Notes: generated by a model not told the origin, from the letters alone. A stretch of 64,000 bases of DNA from Alphaproteobacteria bacterium (GCA_011087645.1 JAALLF010000012.1:33417-97416), one strand, 5' to 3'; shown: positions 52,612 through 61,723, counted from the stretch's first letter. Made by a program: numbers and translations.

Positions 52612-53493
52612 TTAGCCTTCCAGAAAGGCGAACATCGATTTATCCGCGCCGCCGACGATGCGGCCGGCGGTCTCGCCGGCAAAATGGACCGGTAGAATAA
52701 TCGTCTCGGTATCGGTGTAGCGGTCGACGAAGGCGGTTCTTGTGTTGGCCGACATCTCCAAATCCCAGCAGAAGCAGGTACTCCATTGCGGCTCCGGCAC
52801 CTGCACCGGATGGTGCATCAGATCGCCGGTGAAAACCGCGCTATCGCCGTTCGACGCCAGGTTGACCACCACATGACCCGGCGAATGACCAGGGGTCGGT
52901 TCGAGGACAATGCCAGTATCGATTTCATGGTCGTGATCAACCAGCGTCGCCTGCCCCGCTTCCATCACCGGCAACACGCTGTCCGCGAAGGTCAGGCCGA
53001 TGCGCTCTGACCCCTGGGCGTTTTCCTTTTCCCAATAGTGATATTCGTCGCGGGCGAATACATAGTTGGCATTGGGGAAAGTCGGCACCCAATGGCCATC
53101 GCGCAACTGAGTGTTCCAGCCCACATGGTCGGGATGCAGATGGGTGCACATGACCACATCGATGTCTTCCGGCGTCAGCCCGAGCGTTTGTAAATTTCCC
53201 ATCCACGGCCATTTCTTCATATGAAATTGGGGCCACGGGCGCACCTTGTCCTCACCAACGCAGGTATCAATGAGAATGTTGAGCCGCGGCGTGCGCACGA
53301 CAAAACTCTGAAACGCCAGGATCAGCTTCTCGCTTGCCGGATCGTAAAAAGTCGGCGCCATCCAATCCATGTGGCGTGCGATATCTTCCGCCGCCGCGGT
53401 GGGAAACATCTCACCGGGGGCCTCGGCGGCCGCGACATTTTCCAAGACCGACTGCACGGTCATATCGCCAAGCGAAAGCGGTTTCATGGGCAT
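52612..53493 (-). CDS. MBL-fold metallo-hydrolase
   Basis: 293 residues. The metal motif HLHPDH sits at 118-123 in MCTHLHPDHVGWN, with further ligands in TPGHSPGHVVV, GDLMHHPVQ and PVHFAG. The pattern fits the AHL-lactonase-like branch, which includes lactonases and phosphotriesterase-like enzymes. It is cytoplasmic: no signal peptide is evident. It converges with the oxidoreductase gene, 4 bases apart. Actual substrate unknown. Confidence 0.87.
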   Translation of the reverse strand: MPMKPLSLGDMTVQSVLENVAAAEAPGEMFPTAAAEDIARHMDWMAPTFYDPASEKLILAFQSFVVRTPRLNILIDTCVGEDKVRPWPQFHMKKWPWMGNLQTLGLTPEDIDVVMCTHLHPDHVGWNTQLRDGHWVPTFPNANYVFARDEYHYWEKENAQGSERIGLTFADSVLPVMEAGQATLVDHDHEIDTGIVLEPTPGHSPGHVVVNLASNGDSAVFTGDLMHHPVQVPEPQWSTCFCWDLEMSANTRTAFVDRYTDTETIILPVHFAGETAGRIVGGADKSMFAFLEG

Positions 53494-53600
53494 ACTCCTG
53501 GGTTACCGGCGACAACCGTCACCCAGGAGTTTCCGCCGCAAAGCGGGTCAACGCAAGACAGTCGTTAAACCCCCGGCGCGGGCAATGGGCACCAGGTGGC

Positions 53601-53849
53601 TTATCGGGTTCTGCATTTCACCTTATTTTTTTTCGACGGCCGGTCACAATAGCCCGACGGCTTTCCGATCAATTTGCGCTTTCGCATCGTCTTTGGTTTA
53701 TCCGCGGTGGACTGGGCAACCTCCGCGCTGATCGTTGTCGAAGACGCCGACGAGGAGGCGTCAGCGCCCGCCGGCGCAAAGGCGGACAGTGCGATTCCTA
53801 GACCCAAGGCAAGGGTTATTTTTTTGGCGTTCTGCGTAATAATAGACAT
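53601..53849 (-). CDS. Small secreted basic protein
   Basis: The ATG at 53849 gives 82 residues. A signal peptide (KKITLALGLGIALSAFAPAGADA) is followed by a Ser/Thr-rich linker and a basic tail with two Cys (GYCDRPSKKNKVKCRTR). No family recognised. GGAGC precedes the start. Probably exported; function unknown. Confidence 0.6.
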   Translation of the reverse strand: MSIITQNAKKITLALGLGIALSAFAPAGADASSSASSTTISAEVAQSTADKPKTMRKRKLIGKPSGYCDRPSKKNKVKCRTR

Positions 53850-54035
53850 GGCTGCTCCATTTCTACTTGAGGTGTAGCGCGCCTTTTTGATGACCATCAG
53901 CGTAAATGCCGATGGGCCAATTCGCTAACTGTTGCGACGATAGTGCCACAGACTTATGAGACAATTAGGAACGCCACCGATGACCTGCCAGTCACGTATT
54001 AGTGCTCTGTGATTTCGCCGGAGAGAAGCAACGCC

Positions 54036-54791
54036 ATGACCAAATTGAACGGGAAAGTCGCGCTGATTACCGGCGCCGCCCAAGGATTGGGAGCGGTTTA
54101 CGCCAAGGCCATGGCGGCTGAGGGCGCCCGCGTCGTGGTTTCCGATGTGGTCGATTGCCAACCCGTTGCAGATGCCATCACCGCGGCTGGCGGCGAAGCC
54201 ATTGCACAAATTTGCGATGTGACTGACAACGACGCCCTCACGCAATCCGTCGTGGGCGCCGAGGCCGCTTTCGGCCCCATCGAAATTCTCGTCAATAACG
54301 CCGGCCTGTTCGTGGCGCTGCGCCGCCAACCGTTCGAGGACATCGACGAAGATGAGTGGGACAGGGTGATGCGGGTGAATGTGCGCGGCACGTTCCAAGC
54401 CACCAAGGCGGTGGTGCCCAGCATGCGGCGGGCTGGCCGCGGCAAAGTCATCAATATCAGTTCAGGCACGGTCCTCGCCGGCGTTCCCTTTTTCCTTCAC
54501 TACGTCACGTCGAAAGGCGCTGTCATGGCGATGACCCGTTCGCTGTCGCGTGAATTGGGCGGCGACAATATTTGCGTGAATTCCATCGCGGCGGGGCTCA
54601 CCGAGAGCGAGGGCCTGCAAGACCATCCTGATTATGAGCAAGCGCGCGAGATGAACCGCAACATGCGGGCCTTTCAGCGTGACATGCTGCCCGACGACCT
54701 CGTCGGTACGGTGTTATTTCTCGCCAGCCCCGACAGCGATTTCCTGACCGGCCAGATGATCAACGTCGATGGCGGCCGGTCGAATTATTGA
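54036..54791 (+). CDS. SDR-family oxidoreductase
   Basis: The start at 54036 has GGAGAGAAG upstream and gives 251 residues. The cofactor motif is TGAAQGLG (12-19), NNAG is at 87-90, and the catalytic Ser142/143, Tyr156 and Lys160 (YVTSK) are all present. The sequence ends with the usual GQMINVDGGRSNY. It oxidises or reduces an alcohol/ketone with NAD(P). Asp37 after the second strand suggests NAD. Single gene; substrate unknown. Confidence 0.9.
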   Translation: MTKLNGKVALITGAAQGLGAVYAKAMAAEGARVVVSDVVDCQPVADAITAAGGEAIAQICDVTDNDALTQSVVGAEAAFGPIEILVNNAGLFVALRRQPFEDIDEDEWDRVMRVNVRGTFQATKAVVPSMRRAGRGKVINISSGTVLAGVPFFLHYVTSKGAVMAMTRSLSRELGGDNICVNSIAAGLTESEGLQDHPDYEQAREMNRNMRAFQRDMLPDDLVGTVLFLASPDSDFLTGQMINVDGGRSNY

Positions 54792-54798
54792 TGAAAGG

Positions 54799-55041
54799 CT
54801 AGAGCCCGACGGCGCTGCGGTAGACTTCGAGCAGATGCTCCTGCTCCTGGCGCTCATTGGGGTCGAGTTTGCGCAGACGCACAATCTGGCGGATGGTTTT
54901 GGTGTCGAAACCCGCCGATTTAGCCTCCGACAAGACCTCTCTGATGTCGGAATTTAGCCCCGCCCGGTCCTCTTCCAACCGCTCGATCCGCTCTATGAAA
55001 CTGCGCAACCTGTCCGCAGCGATGCCGCCCGTATCGGCCAT
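54799..55041 (-). CDS. gapR: GapR-family (DUF2312) nucleoid-associated protein
   Basis: 80 residues, the whole family length. The sequence GIAADRLRSFIERIERLEEDRAGLNSDIREVLSEAKSAGFDTKTIRQIVRLRKLD matches GapR closely. In Caulobacter it binds overtwisted DNA ahead of replication and transcription and aids topoisomerases. Standalone gene ending 7 bases from the convergent SDR gene. It belongs to the core of most alphaproteobacteria. Confidence 0.92.
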   Translation of the reverse strand: MADTGGIAADRLRSFIERIERLEEDRAGLNSDIREVLSEAKSAGFDTKTIRQIVRLRKLDPNERQEQEHLLEVYRSAVGL

Positions 55042-55200
55042 CGGTACTCTCTCCCCAAATTTCTGATAATCATCGCCGAAACCGCGATGACGGGCATAAC
55101 GCCCGCCACCGGTTTAGCCCGTCAGCCTGTGGAAAAGCAAAGGCTGCGTCGCCACTATTCGAAATATTTTCGACTAATTCCGCCTTGCTTACCGCAGCCT

Positions 55201-55283
55201 CATACTTCGACAAGCTCAGCATGAGGTTTGTTGGATACCGGCAATCTATCCCTCCTCATCCTGAGCCTGTCGAAGGATGAAGG
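55201..55283. repeat. REP-like palindromic repeat, copy 2
   Basis: Arms CTTCGACAAGCTCAGC (55205-55220) with ATGAGG, and CATCCTGAGCCTGTCG (55258-55273) with AAGGATGA, are near-perfect complements about 25-30 bases apart. The element repeats that at 9921-10008 with a few base changes. It fills the gap between gapR and the DUF1244 gene. Confidence 0.8.
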
Positions 55284-55304
55284 TCGCACCTGTGTAAACG
55301 GTAT

Positions 55305-55604
55305 CTACGGCTGCTTGGCATCGAAGGCGGCCTTTTGCTCGGGTGTAGCCTCAGCCTGGTATTTTGCCTTCCATTCGGAATAGGGCATGCCATAGACGAT
55401 CTCGCGGGCTGCATCGTAGTCTAGGTCGATGCCCTTATCTTCGGCCGCCGCCTTGTACCATTTGGACAAGCAATTGCGGCAGAAGTCAGCCAGGTTCATC
55501 AAGTCGATATTCTGCACTTCGGGCTTATCGCGCAAATGTTGCACCAAGGTGCGGAACGCTGCGGCCTCAAGCTCTGTGCGGGTGTTGGCATCGATCTCGG
55601 TCAT
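55305..55604 (-). CDS. DUF1244 family protein
   Basis: The ATG at 55604 gives 99 residues. The DUF1244 core is AAFRTLVQHLRDKPEVQNIDLMNLADFCRNCLSKWYKAAAEDKGIDLDYDAAREIVYGMPYSEWKAKYQ, with conserved Cys in FCRNCLSKW. The protein is helical and widely conserved in alphaproteobacteria. Its function is unknown. It may be cytoplasmic and bind a metal through the two Cys. Confidence 0.9.
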   Translation of the reverse strand: MTEIDANTRTELEAAAFRTLVQHLRDKPEVQNIDLMNLADFCRNCLSKWYKAAAEDKGIDLDYDAAREIVYGMPYSEWKAKYQAEATPEQKAAFDAKQP

Positions 55605-55720
55605 GGTCTCATCCTGGTCCTGTCGAATAGGCGGATGGCCGTTGCGTCGTCGCGCATTGGCCACCCTGTAGGACTAATAATATGGTCTCCGCGCGGCGAA
55701 GGCCAACCGTCTCGGTCAGC

Positions 55721-56161
55721 TTATTCCGTGTCGCGATCCTTATCCTGATCCTTCTCACGGCGACCATGACGGCGGTGCGTACCGTCGCCCCGCCGGTGGC
55801 CGCGCCGTCCCCGGCCGCCGCGATGGCCGCGCTCGGGCAAAGGCTCGTTGGGATCAAGCAGTTTCGTGACCGTGGTTCGGGCCTCGCCGGTAGCTTCCTC
55901 GTCGCCAGGCGCCAAGTTGTGAACCGCCCGGTCGACAATTTGCGCCAACATTTCGGGGTTCAGCTTCGCAACATCGACAGACGTGTCCTGCAAATCCCGC
56001 AGCGCCTGCAATATCGCGCGTGACGCCTGGCGTTGATCGCGCCAGGGTTCATCGCGCACCCGCGCCCGGCGCCGGCGTTGGCGCTCGGCAGGCGACATGG
56101 CTTCATCGTGGATCGGGCGGCGGCCCATATTCTGCTCTCGTGATTTAAGTGGATTACGCAT
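55721..56161 (-). CDS. Hypothetical Arg-rich protein behind twin operator palindromes
   Basis: The start at 56161 (MRNPLKSREQNMGRRP) gives 146 residues; an in-frame ATG at 56188 lies inside the palindrome. A basic segment SPAERQRRRRARVRDEPW is followed by a helix (QRQASRAILQALRDLQDTSVDVAKLNPEMLAQIVDRAVHNL) and a disordered tail of Arg/His/Gly repeats (GHRGGRGRRGHRRGDG). The MSPAERQRRRRAR segment recurs in short proteins of alphaproteobacterial mobile elements. Its charge suggests nucleic-acid binding; it may be autoregulated by the flanking sites. Confidence 0.55.
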   Translation of the reverse strand: MRNPLKSREQNMGRRPIHDEAMSPAERQRRRRARVRDEPWRDQRQASRAILQALRDLQDTSVDVAKLNPEMLAQIVDRAVHNLAPGDEEATGEARTTVTKLLDPNEPLPERGHRGGRGRRGHRRGDGTHRRHGRREKDQDKDRDTE

Positions 56162-56172
56162 AATAATCTCTT

Positions 56173-56216
56173 TTATTGTGACTGTCACAGTTTATATAAC
56201 GTGACAGTCACAATAA
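56173..56216. promoter_or_regulatory. Twin GTGACwGTCAC operators flanking a -10-like sequence
   Basis: TTATTGTGACTGTCAC (56173-56188) and its exact reverse complement GTGACAGTCACAATAA (56201-56216) surround TTTATATAAC. Each arm itself contains the 11-base palindrome GTGAC-T/A-GTCAC, and the two centres (56183, 56206) lie 23 bases apart. The pair is about 12-55 bases upstream of the ATG at 56161. Confidence 0.65.
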
Positions 56217-56250
56217 TCAAGGACTTTTTAAACGCCGACGCTGTTTCCGA

Positions 56251-57645
56251 TTAAGAGGCGACCGCAAGCGGCGCGGGCCTTGGGTTTTTGGCGAGATATT
56301 CGATCAAGTCGATCTGCGACACCACGCCCACAACCGTCCCGCCATCGACGACCACCGCCACATGGTCGGATTCGAACAAGAAGAACAACTCTTCTAGCCG
56401 GGCCTTGGGGTAGATGAGTCCGCCGATCGGGTTGGCGACATCGCGCGTCGCGGTCGCGGTGTTGATACTGCCCTCGCGCAGACCGTGAATAATGTCGGAT
56501 TCGTGGACCATCGAGGTGAGCTTGCCGCTCTCGATCATGGGAATCTGTGACACGCCATGCTCTCGCATGAGATGAATAATTTCCGAAATCGGCGTGTCGG
56601 CACCGGCGGTCACCGGCGACATATTCCGTTCTGTCAGCAGATCTTCCACCAGTCCCAAATCGGGTCCATCCTCAAGGAACCCGTGATCCTTCATCCACTC
56701 ATCGGAAAGGAATTTGGTGATATAGCGGGTACCGGAATCGCACAAGGTGACGACAATTGTCTTGTCGGGGCCGATTTCCTGGGCGACTTCAACCGCCGAA
56801 TGGACGATCGAGCCCGACGAGCCGCCACAGAACAGCCCTTCCTCGCGCACCAGGCGACGGGCCATGTCGAAGGACTGCTTATCGTTGACCTGACGCATGT
56901 CGTCGACCACGGAGAAGTCCATCGCCTCGCACTTAATGTCCTCACCGATGCCCTCCACATTGTAGACATAGGCGGTCGGCAGATTGCCGGTCTTGAACAA
57001 ATGGTAATGGACCGAGCCCAGCGGATCGACGCCGATAATCTTCACGTTGGGCGCGTGCTCCTTGAACCAGCGTCCCACCCCCGACACGGTGCCGCCGGTG
57101 CCGGTGCCACCCATGAAGACATCGAATTTGCCGCCATCGGTCTGATCGTAAATTTCTTTACCGGTGTAGCGCCGGTGCGCCTCGATGTTCCATTCGGTGT
57201 GATACTGATCGACATAGAAGGCGCCGGGCGTTTCAGAGGCGATGCGCTTGGCGGTGTTCACATAATGATCAGGCGAGTCACCAGGCACATCGGTCGGCGT
57301 AATCACGACCTCGGCGCCATAGGCCTTCATCATATCGATCTTTTCCTGGCTCATCTTGTCCGGCAAAGTGAAGACGCAGTGATAACCTTTGACCGCGGCC
57401 ACCATGGCCAGGCTCTGTCCGGTGTTGCCCGAAGTGTTCTCGACAATCGTGCCGCCCGGCTTCAACAGACCTTCCTTCTCAGCCTGTTCGATGATGTAGG
57501 CCGCCATGCGGTCTTTGATCGACCCGGTGGGGTTCATATATTCGCACTTCACCAGGATCGTCGCCGCGCCCTCGGGCACGACCTTATTGAGGCGAACGAG
57601 AGGCGTATGGCCAACCGCTTCGATGATGTTGTCAAAGACTTCCAT
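56251..57645 (-). CDS. Cystathionine beta-synthase/cysteine synthase with C-terminal CBS domains
   Basis: The ATG at 57645 gives 464 residues; a GTG-like extension at 57657 adds four. The fold-type II PLP domain covers about 1-320: PLP Lys44 in NPTGSIKDRM, the NTSGNTGQS loop at 70-78, and GTGTGGTVSGVGRWF for phosphate binding. A CBS pair (about 335-460) includes MSPVTAGADTPISEIIHLMREHGVSQIPMIESGKLTSMVHESDIIHGL and VVVDGGTVVGVVSQIDLIEYLA. The enzyme makes cystathionine from serine and homocysteine, or cysteine from O-acetylserine. The CBS module may sense adenosyl ligands. It lies alone. Confidence 0.88.
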   Translation of the reverse strand: MEVFDNIIEAVGHTPLVRLNKVVPEGAATILVKCEYMNPTGSIKDRMAAYIIEQAEKEGLLKPGGTIVENTSGNTGQSLAMVAAVKGYHCVFTLPDKMSQEKIDMMKAYGAEVVITPTDVPGDSPDHYVNTAKRIASETPGAFYVDQYHTEWNIEAHRRYTGKEIYDQTDGGKFDVFMGGTGTGGTVSGVGRWFKEHAPNVKIIGVDPLGSVHYHLFKTGNLPTAYVYNVEGIGEDIKCEAMDFSVVDDMRQVNDKQSFDMARRLVREEGLFCGGSSGSIVHSAVEVAQEIGPDKTIVVTLCDSGTRYITKFLSDEWMKDHGFLEDGPDLGLVEDLLTERNMSPVTAGADTPISEIIHLMREHGVSQIPMIESGKLTSMVHESDIIHGLREGSINTATATRDVANPIGGLIYPKARLEELFFLFESDHVAVVVDGGTVVGVVSQIDLIEYLAKNPRPAPLAVAS

Positions 57646-57770
57646 AGGAACACCCAATTGGTAAGTGGAGCCCGGTTAAATCTAAATCCGCGCCTATCTA
57701 AAACCTAGAATACCAAATCGGCGGCCCTCACAGAAGGTGCCCAGTCGTCTTATCGTGGCAGATCGTGGCC

Positions 57771-58265
57771 TCAGGCCAGCATGCTGCGCAACATCCAGGC
57801 GGTTTTCTCGTGGATCTGCATGCGCTGGGTCAGCAAGTCGGCGGTCGGTTCGTCGTTGGCGGCATCGGCGGCCGGAAAAATTTCGCGCGCCGTACGCACG
57901 ACGATTTCCTGACCCTCGGCCAATTGCTGAATCATCTCTTCAGCGCTCGGCACATCGACGGCTTCCGGCACCGACGACAGTTTCGCATAGGCCGCATAAC
58001 TGCCCGGCGCGTGAAAACCCAACGACCGGATGCGCTCGGCAATCTGATCGACCGCCAGTGCCAACTCGTTGTACTGCTGCTCAAACATCAAATGCAGGGT
58101 GTTGAACATCGGACCCGTCACGTTCCAATGAAAGTTATGGGTCTTTAAATACAGGGTGTAGGTGTCGGCGAGAAGCCGCGACAACCCCTCTGCGATGGCT
58201 TGGCGTTGATCTTGCGCGATGCCGATATTCACCTCGACACCGACGGCTTGTGTGATTTCACTCAT
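57771..58265 (-). CDS. dps: Dps-family DNA-protection/ferritin-like protein
   Basis: The ATG at 58265 gives 165 residues. The ferroxidase-site helix contains [28 protein letters not shown] (His46, Asp/Glu positions near 58-62). [22 protein letters not shown] is also typical. Dps stores iron as a dodecamer and protects DNA from peroxide. An Irr-like motif lies just upstream. It is monocistronic. Confidence 0.92.
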   Translation of the reverse strand: MSEITQAVGVEVNIGIAQDQRQAIAEGLSRLLADTYTLYLKTHNFHWNVTGPMFNTLHLMFEQQYNELALAVDQIAERIRSLGFHAPGSYAAYAKLSSVPEAVDVPSAEEMIQQLAEGQEIVVRTAREIFPAADAANDEPTADLLTQRMQIHEKTAWMLRSMLA

Positions 58266-58278
58266 GTCTGCCCTATAT

Positions 58279-58295
58279 TTTGGAATATTTCTAAT
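58279..58295 (-). promoter_or_regulatory. Irr/ICE-like motif upstream of dps
   Basis: On the minus strand the sequence reads ATTAGAAATATTCCAAA, close to the rhizobial iron control element TTTAGAAnnnTTCTAAA. It lies 13 bases upstream of the dps ATG. It may mediate iron-responsive control by Irr or another Fur-family regulator. Confidence 0.4.
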
Positions 58296-58363
58296 ATACT
58301 GTTGAAACACATATAAGGCATTATCTTATGGTTTCAACAACAAGTCATCCACAAGGCTAAATT

Positions 58364-59575
58364 TCAGCCGCGGCCACCCGCCAATTGACTGGCCGCTGGG
58401 CTGACCCGCAGGCGCCACATCGCTAGCACACCGATCAAAGGGCCAGCGGCGAGGAATACGAAGGCGAAGCGCCAACCGACCATCTCGACGAAGACCGGCA
58501 CTAGATGGATGGTGACCAGGGTCAGCAGAAACCCGGCGCTGGTCTGTACCGTGAGCATGGTGCCAACCAGACGACGCTCGGAAAGCTCGGCGACGCTGGC
58601 GGAGAATTGTGGCGAATCGGCAACCACGCTGGCGCCCCAGATCAGACATAACAGGATCAGCGGCACCAGGCTGCCACCGAACAGAAAGCCGACGCTCAAG
58701 GCGCAGAGACCGCTGACCGTCATCGCCGAAATCGTGATTGTGGTACGGCCGAACCGGTCGGCAAGCAGACCGCCGGCGATGCAGCCGATAGCGCCGGCTC
58801 CCATGATGGCGAAGGTCGATATCGCCGCCCAACGGGCCGTCGAAGCCCCCTCACCTAGGGTGATTTGAAAGCTGGCGTCGAGGAACACGCCGATCCACGC
58901 CCACATGGCATAGAGCTCCCACATATGGCCGAGATAACCGATATTGGCCAGGCGCAAGGCTGGTTCGGTGAAGGCGCGCATGGCGGCGCGCAAATTTACC
59001 GGCGGGGCCGGCGCAACATTCGGCCCAATCGACGCCAAACGAATAGCCAAACCCGCCACCACCGCCGAAATCGACGCGGCGGCCAAGGTGAACCGCCAGT
59101 CGATGCCGCCCAGCGCGTTGAACATATGGGGCGCCGCCGAACCTAAGGTAAGCGCACCTACCAGCACGCCGATCATCAGCCCCATATCGCCCTTGGCCCA
59201 TGTCGAGGCCAATTTCATACCCACCGGGTAGACGCCGGCCATGCAGATACCCGTGGCGAACCGCAGGACGATCGCTAATGCCGACGTGGGGTCGATCAAC
59301 AGTATCAGCGCGTTGGCGCCCGCCGCGACAAAGGCCGACCACATGAAAAATCGTCTAGGGTCGAGCCGGTCAGCCAGTCCCAGCAAGGCGCTGACAACGG
59401 TGCCCGCGACGAACCCGGCCTGGACAGCGCTGGTGAATAGCGAGGCAATGCCCGCCGGCAGATCGACCTCTGCCCGTAAGGCCGGCACCACCGCCGACGC
59501 CGAAAACCACAGCGCCATCGCCGAGACTTGGCAAAAGGCGATGAGGGCAAGGGCGCGTCCCCGGCTCGACAACAT
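58364..59575 (-). CDS. MFS transporter
   Basis: 403 residues with 12 predicted helices. The first half has FSASAVVPALRAEVDLPAGIASLFTSAVQAGFVAGTVVSALLGLADRLDPRRFF, giving MFS motif A in altered form (LADRLDPRRF). The second half has GCIAGGLLADRFGRTTITISAM. It resembles the cyanate/glucose-type or nitrate-type groups loosely. No cargo is evident. It starts upstream of dps on the same strand and downstream of the EF-G paralogue, with a 117-base gap. Confidence 0.8.
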   Translation of the reverse strand: MLSSRGRALALIAFCQVSAMALWFSASAVVPALRAEVDLPAGIASLFTSAVQAGFVAGTVVSALLGLADRLDPRRFFMWSAFVAAGANALILLIDPTSALAIVLRFATGICMAGVYPVGMKLASTWAKGDMGLMIGVLVGALTLGSAAPHMFNALGGIDWRFTLAAASISAVVAGLAIRLASIGPNVAPAPPVNLRAAMRAFTEPALRLANIGYLGHMWELYAMWAWIGVFLDASFQITLGEGASTARWAAISTFAIMGAGAIGCIAGGLLADRFGRTTITISAMTVSGLCALSVGFLFGGSLVPLILLCLIWGASVVADSPQFSASVAELSERRLVGTMLTVQTSAGFLLTLVTIHLVPVFVEMVGWRFAFVFLAAGPLIGVLAMWRLRVSPAASQLAGGRG

Positions 59576-59666
59576 GGTGGAAAATCCGATGCTATTTTAC
59601 ACAATCTTCTCGGATTATAGGTAGCCGAACGAGGACGAACACACACAATGACAAGTGCGTGTGTGC

Positions 59667-59682
59667 GCTGTCGTGCGACAGC
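59667..59682. other. Perfect hairpin in the gap after the EF-G paralogue
   Basis: GCTGTCG-TG-CGACAGC is a perfect 7-base stem lying 11 bases past the stop of the minus-strand EF-G gene. On that strand no T-run follows, whereas CACACAC and GTGTGTG stretches nearby also pair. It may be a weak terminator or a 3'-end structure. Confidence 0.3.
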
Positions 59683-59692
59683 ACCTCTTTTG

Positions 59693-61723
59693 TTAGGCGG
59701 CTTGGGCTTCCTGGCGCTGGCTGATCACCGTTTCGGCCTCGCGGCCACCGAGCTCCTGGAGATGATCGAACGCGTAGCGGAACGTGCCGGTGCCTTGGGT
59801 CAGTGACCGCAGTTCGATGATCAAATCAGACATCTCCGATTGCGGCAGGTTGGCGTGCACTGTGTCCCAGCCCGACCAACCTTCCTTGGCATCGAAGCCC
59901 AGCAACTGACCGCGCCGCCCGCTGACGATCTGATTGACCTTGCTGGTATGTTCCGACGGAGAATCGATTTCCACTTTACAAACGGGCTCAAGCAAAACCG
60001 GGTTGCACTGAGGCATACCCTCGCGCATCGCCGCCTGTGCCGCGGTTTGGAAGGCCATGTCGGACGAATCGACGGCATGATGCTGACCGTCAAATAGACA
60101 GACGGCAATATCGACAACCTGGAATCCGAGCGGTCCCCGATCGAGATATTTACGCACGCCGGTTTCCACCGACGGGATGTATTGACGCGGCACAGAACCG
60201 CCCACGACGCGGTTGCTAAACTCAAACCCGTCGCCACGCGGCCGCGGGCCGATCTCGATATGTACATCGCCAAACTGGCCATGGCCGCCGCTCTGCTTCT
60301 TATGACGGGCATGCTGTTGAATCTGTTTTCGGATGGTCTCCTTATAGGGGACACTGGGCCGGCGGGTTGAAACGGCAACGTTATATTTCTCGGCCAACTG
60401 CTCGGCCGCGACCGTTAGATGAATTTCGCCCTGTCCGTGCAGCACCAGTTCATGGGTATCCACATTGTGGTCGACTGAACAGGATGGATCCTCCTCTACC
60501 AGCTTGGCCAGTGCCGCCGATAGTTTGACTTCGTCATCGCGTCTGTCGACCTCAACCGCCACCGCGTAGACCGGCGGCAACGGACCATCCCAAGGATCGC
60601 CGCCCTCACCGCGCCCCGATAAGGTCAGCACGTCGCCGGTCTTAACATCCTCGAGCCGTCCCAAAGCGACGACATCACCGGCATTGGCGCCATCGACTTT
60701 TGTCTGGTCGTGTCCGAACATTTTGAACAGGCCACCCACGCGTTCACCGCCGAGCTGCATACTATCCCGCAACTCTCCCGACCAAACACGCACATGGCTC
60801 AGTTTGCCCGAGCGCGCCTGGGTGGTCTTGAAAACCTGCACAACTGGATCGCCGGTTGCTTCGAAACCGCGGCGTTCGGCAGTTTGCGCAGCGCTGGGAG
60901 CGTCATGACGTAACGATTTCCATAGCCGGAAGACGCCGCTTTGAATTTCACCAGCACCGATCATCACCGGCACAATATTGTCGGCGGCTAAATTCTCGAT
61001 GAGTTGCCGGTAGATGTCTTTTTCGTCGGGAACCACGTCCTCGAGCAGCTTCTCCAACAGATCGTCATTGAAATCGGCGAGCGACTCGAGAAGTTCTTGA
61101 CGAGCCATGGTTTGCGCATCGGCGAGTTCAGCCGGCACTTCAACCACGGTCGAAGGCTCGCCCTCTTTATATTGGTAGGCGCGCTGGCTGATCAGATCGA
61201 CATAGCCTGTTGTGGCGTCACCGTCGCGGATCGGCACATGACGTAAAACCAGGGGAGCATCGGAGACCGCCTGCAGCGCGGTTATCGTGTCTTCCGGGGA
61301 TGATGCGGGATTATCCATTTTGTTGATGAACAGGACGTGAGGGATGCCGCGGTCGGCGAGAAATTTCAATGTAGGCGATACCGCCATGGCCTTGCCGGCA
61401 TCCGGTTCGACCACAACAACGGCGATGTCGGCGGCCATCAGCGCGTTTCGGCCATCTTGAGAGAACTCGATCGAGCCCGGACAGTCGAGGATGGTCCAAT
61501 CCTCATCCATAAACTGGCAATGAGCTATATTGAGCTCGACGCTCATTTGCCGTTTTCGCGCGATCACTGACGCGTCGCCGACCGTGTTGCTCTCTTTGAT
61601 AGAGCCTTTGCGGCTGACCGAGCCGGTTGCCGCCAACATGGCCTCTAACAATGTCGTTTTGCCGCTGAGATAAGGGCCCACCAGCGCTACGCAACGTGGG
61701 CCAGAGCCTACAGTGTCCGCCAT
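59693..61723 (-). CDS. EF-G-like translational GTPase paralogue with altered G motifs
   Basis: The ATG at 61723 has GGAGGATGAT upstream; a GTG upstream overlaps that ribosome site. 676 residues. G1 reads GPYLSGKT (about 16-23) instead of GHxDAGKT. G3 reads DCPGSIEF, with Ser in place of the switch II His. G4 is NKMD. Domains II-V are full length, including GQGEIHLTV and the domain IV QKQSGGHGQFGDVHIEIGPRPRGDGFEFSNRVVGGSVPRQYIPSVE. Known alphaproteobacterial EF-G-like proteins of this kind have no firmly assigned function; it is not the main EF-G. Confidence 0.88.
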   Translation of the reverse strand: MADTVGSGPRCVALVGPYLSGKTTLLEAMLAATGSVSRKGSIKESNTVGDASVIARKRQMSVELNIAHCQFMDEDWTILDCPGSIEFSQDGRNALMAADIAVVVVEPDAGKAMAVSPTLKFLADRGIPHVLFINKMDNPASSPEDTITALQAVSDAPLVLRHVPIRDGDATTGYVDLISQRAYQYKEGEPSTVVEVPAELADAQTMARQELLESLADFNDDLLEKLLEDVVPDEKDIYRQLIENLAADNIVPVMIGAGEIQSGVFRLWKSLRHDAPSAAQTAERRGFEATGDPVVQVFKTTQARSGKLSHVRVWSGELRDSMQLGGERVGGLFKMFGHDQTKVDGANAGDVVALGRLEDVKTGDVLTLSGRGEGGDPWDGPLPPVYAVAVEVDRRDDEVKLSAALAKLVEEDPSCSVDHNVDTHELVLHGQGEIHLTVAAEQLAEKYNVAVSTRRPSVPYKETIRKQIQQHARHKKQSGGHGQFGDVHIEIGPRPRGDGFEFSNRVVGGSVPRQYIPSVETGVRKYLDRGPLGFQVVDIAVCLFDGQHHAVDSSDMAFQTAAQAAMREGMPQCNPVLLEPVCKVEIDSPSEHTSKVNQIVSGRRGQLLGFDAKEGWSGWDTVHANLPQSEMSDLIIELRSLTQGTGTFRYAFDHLQELGGREAETVISQRQEAQAA

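Noticed and set aside
56557..57708. Plus-strand open frame of 383 codons
   Set aside because: Antisense to the cystathionine beta-synthase/cysteine synthase gene; no recognisable protein features.
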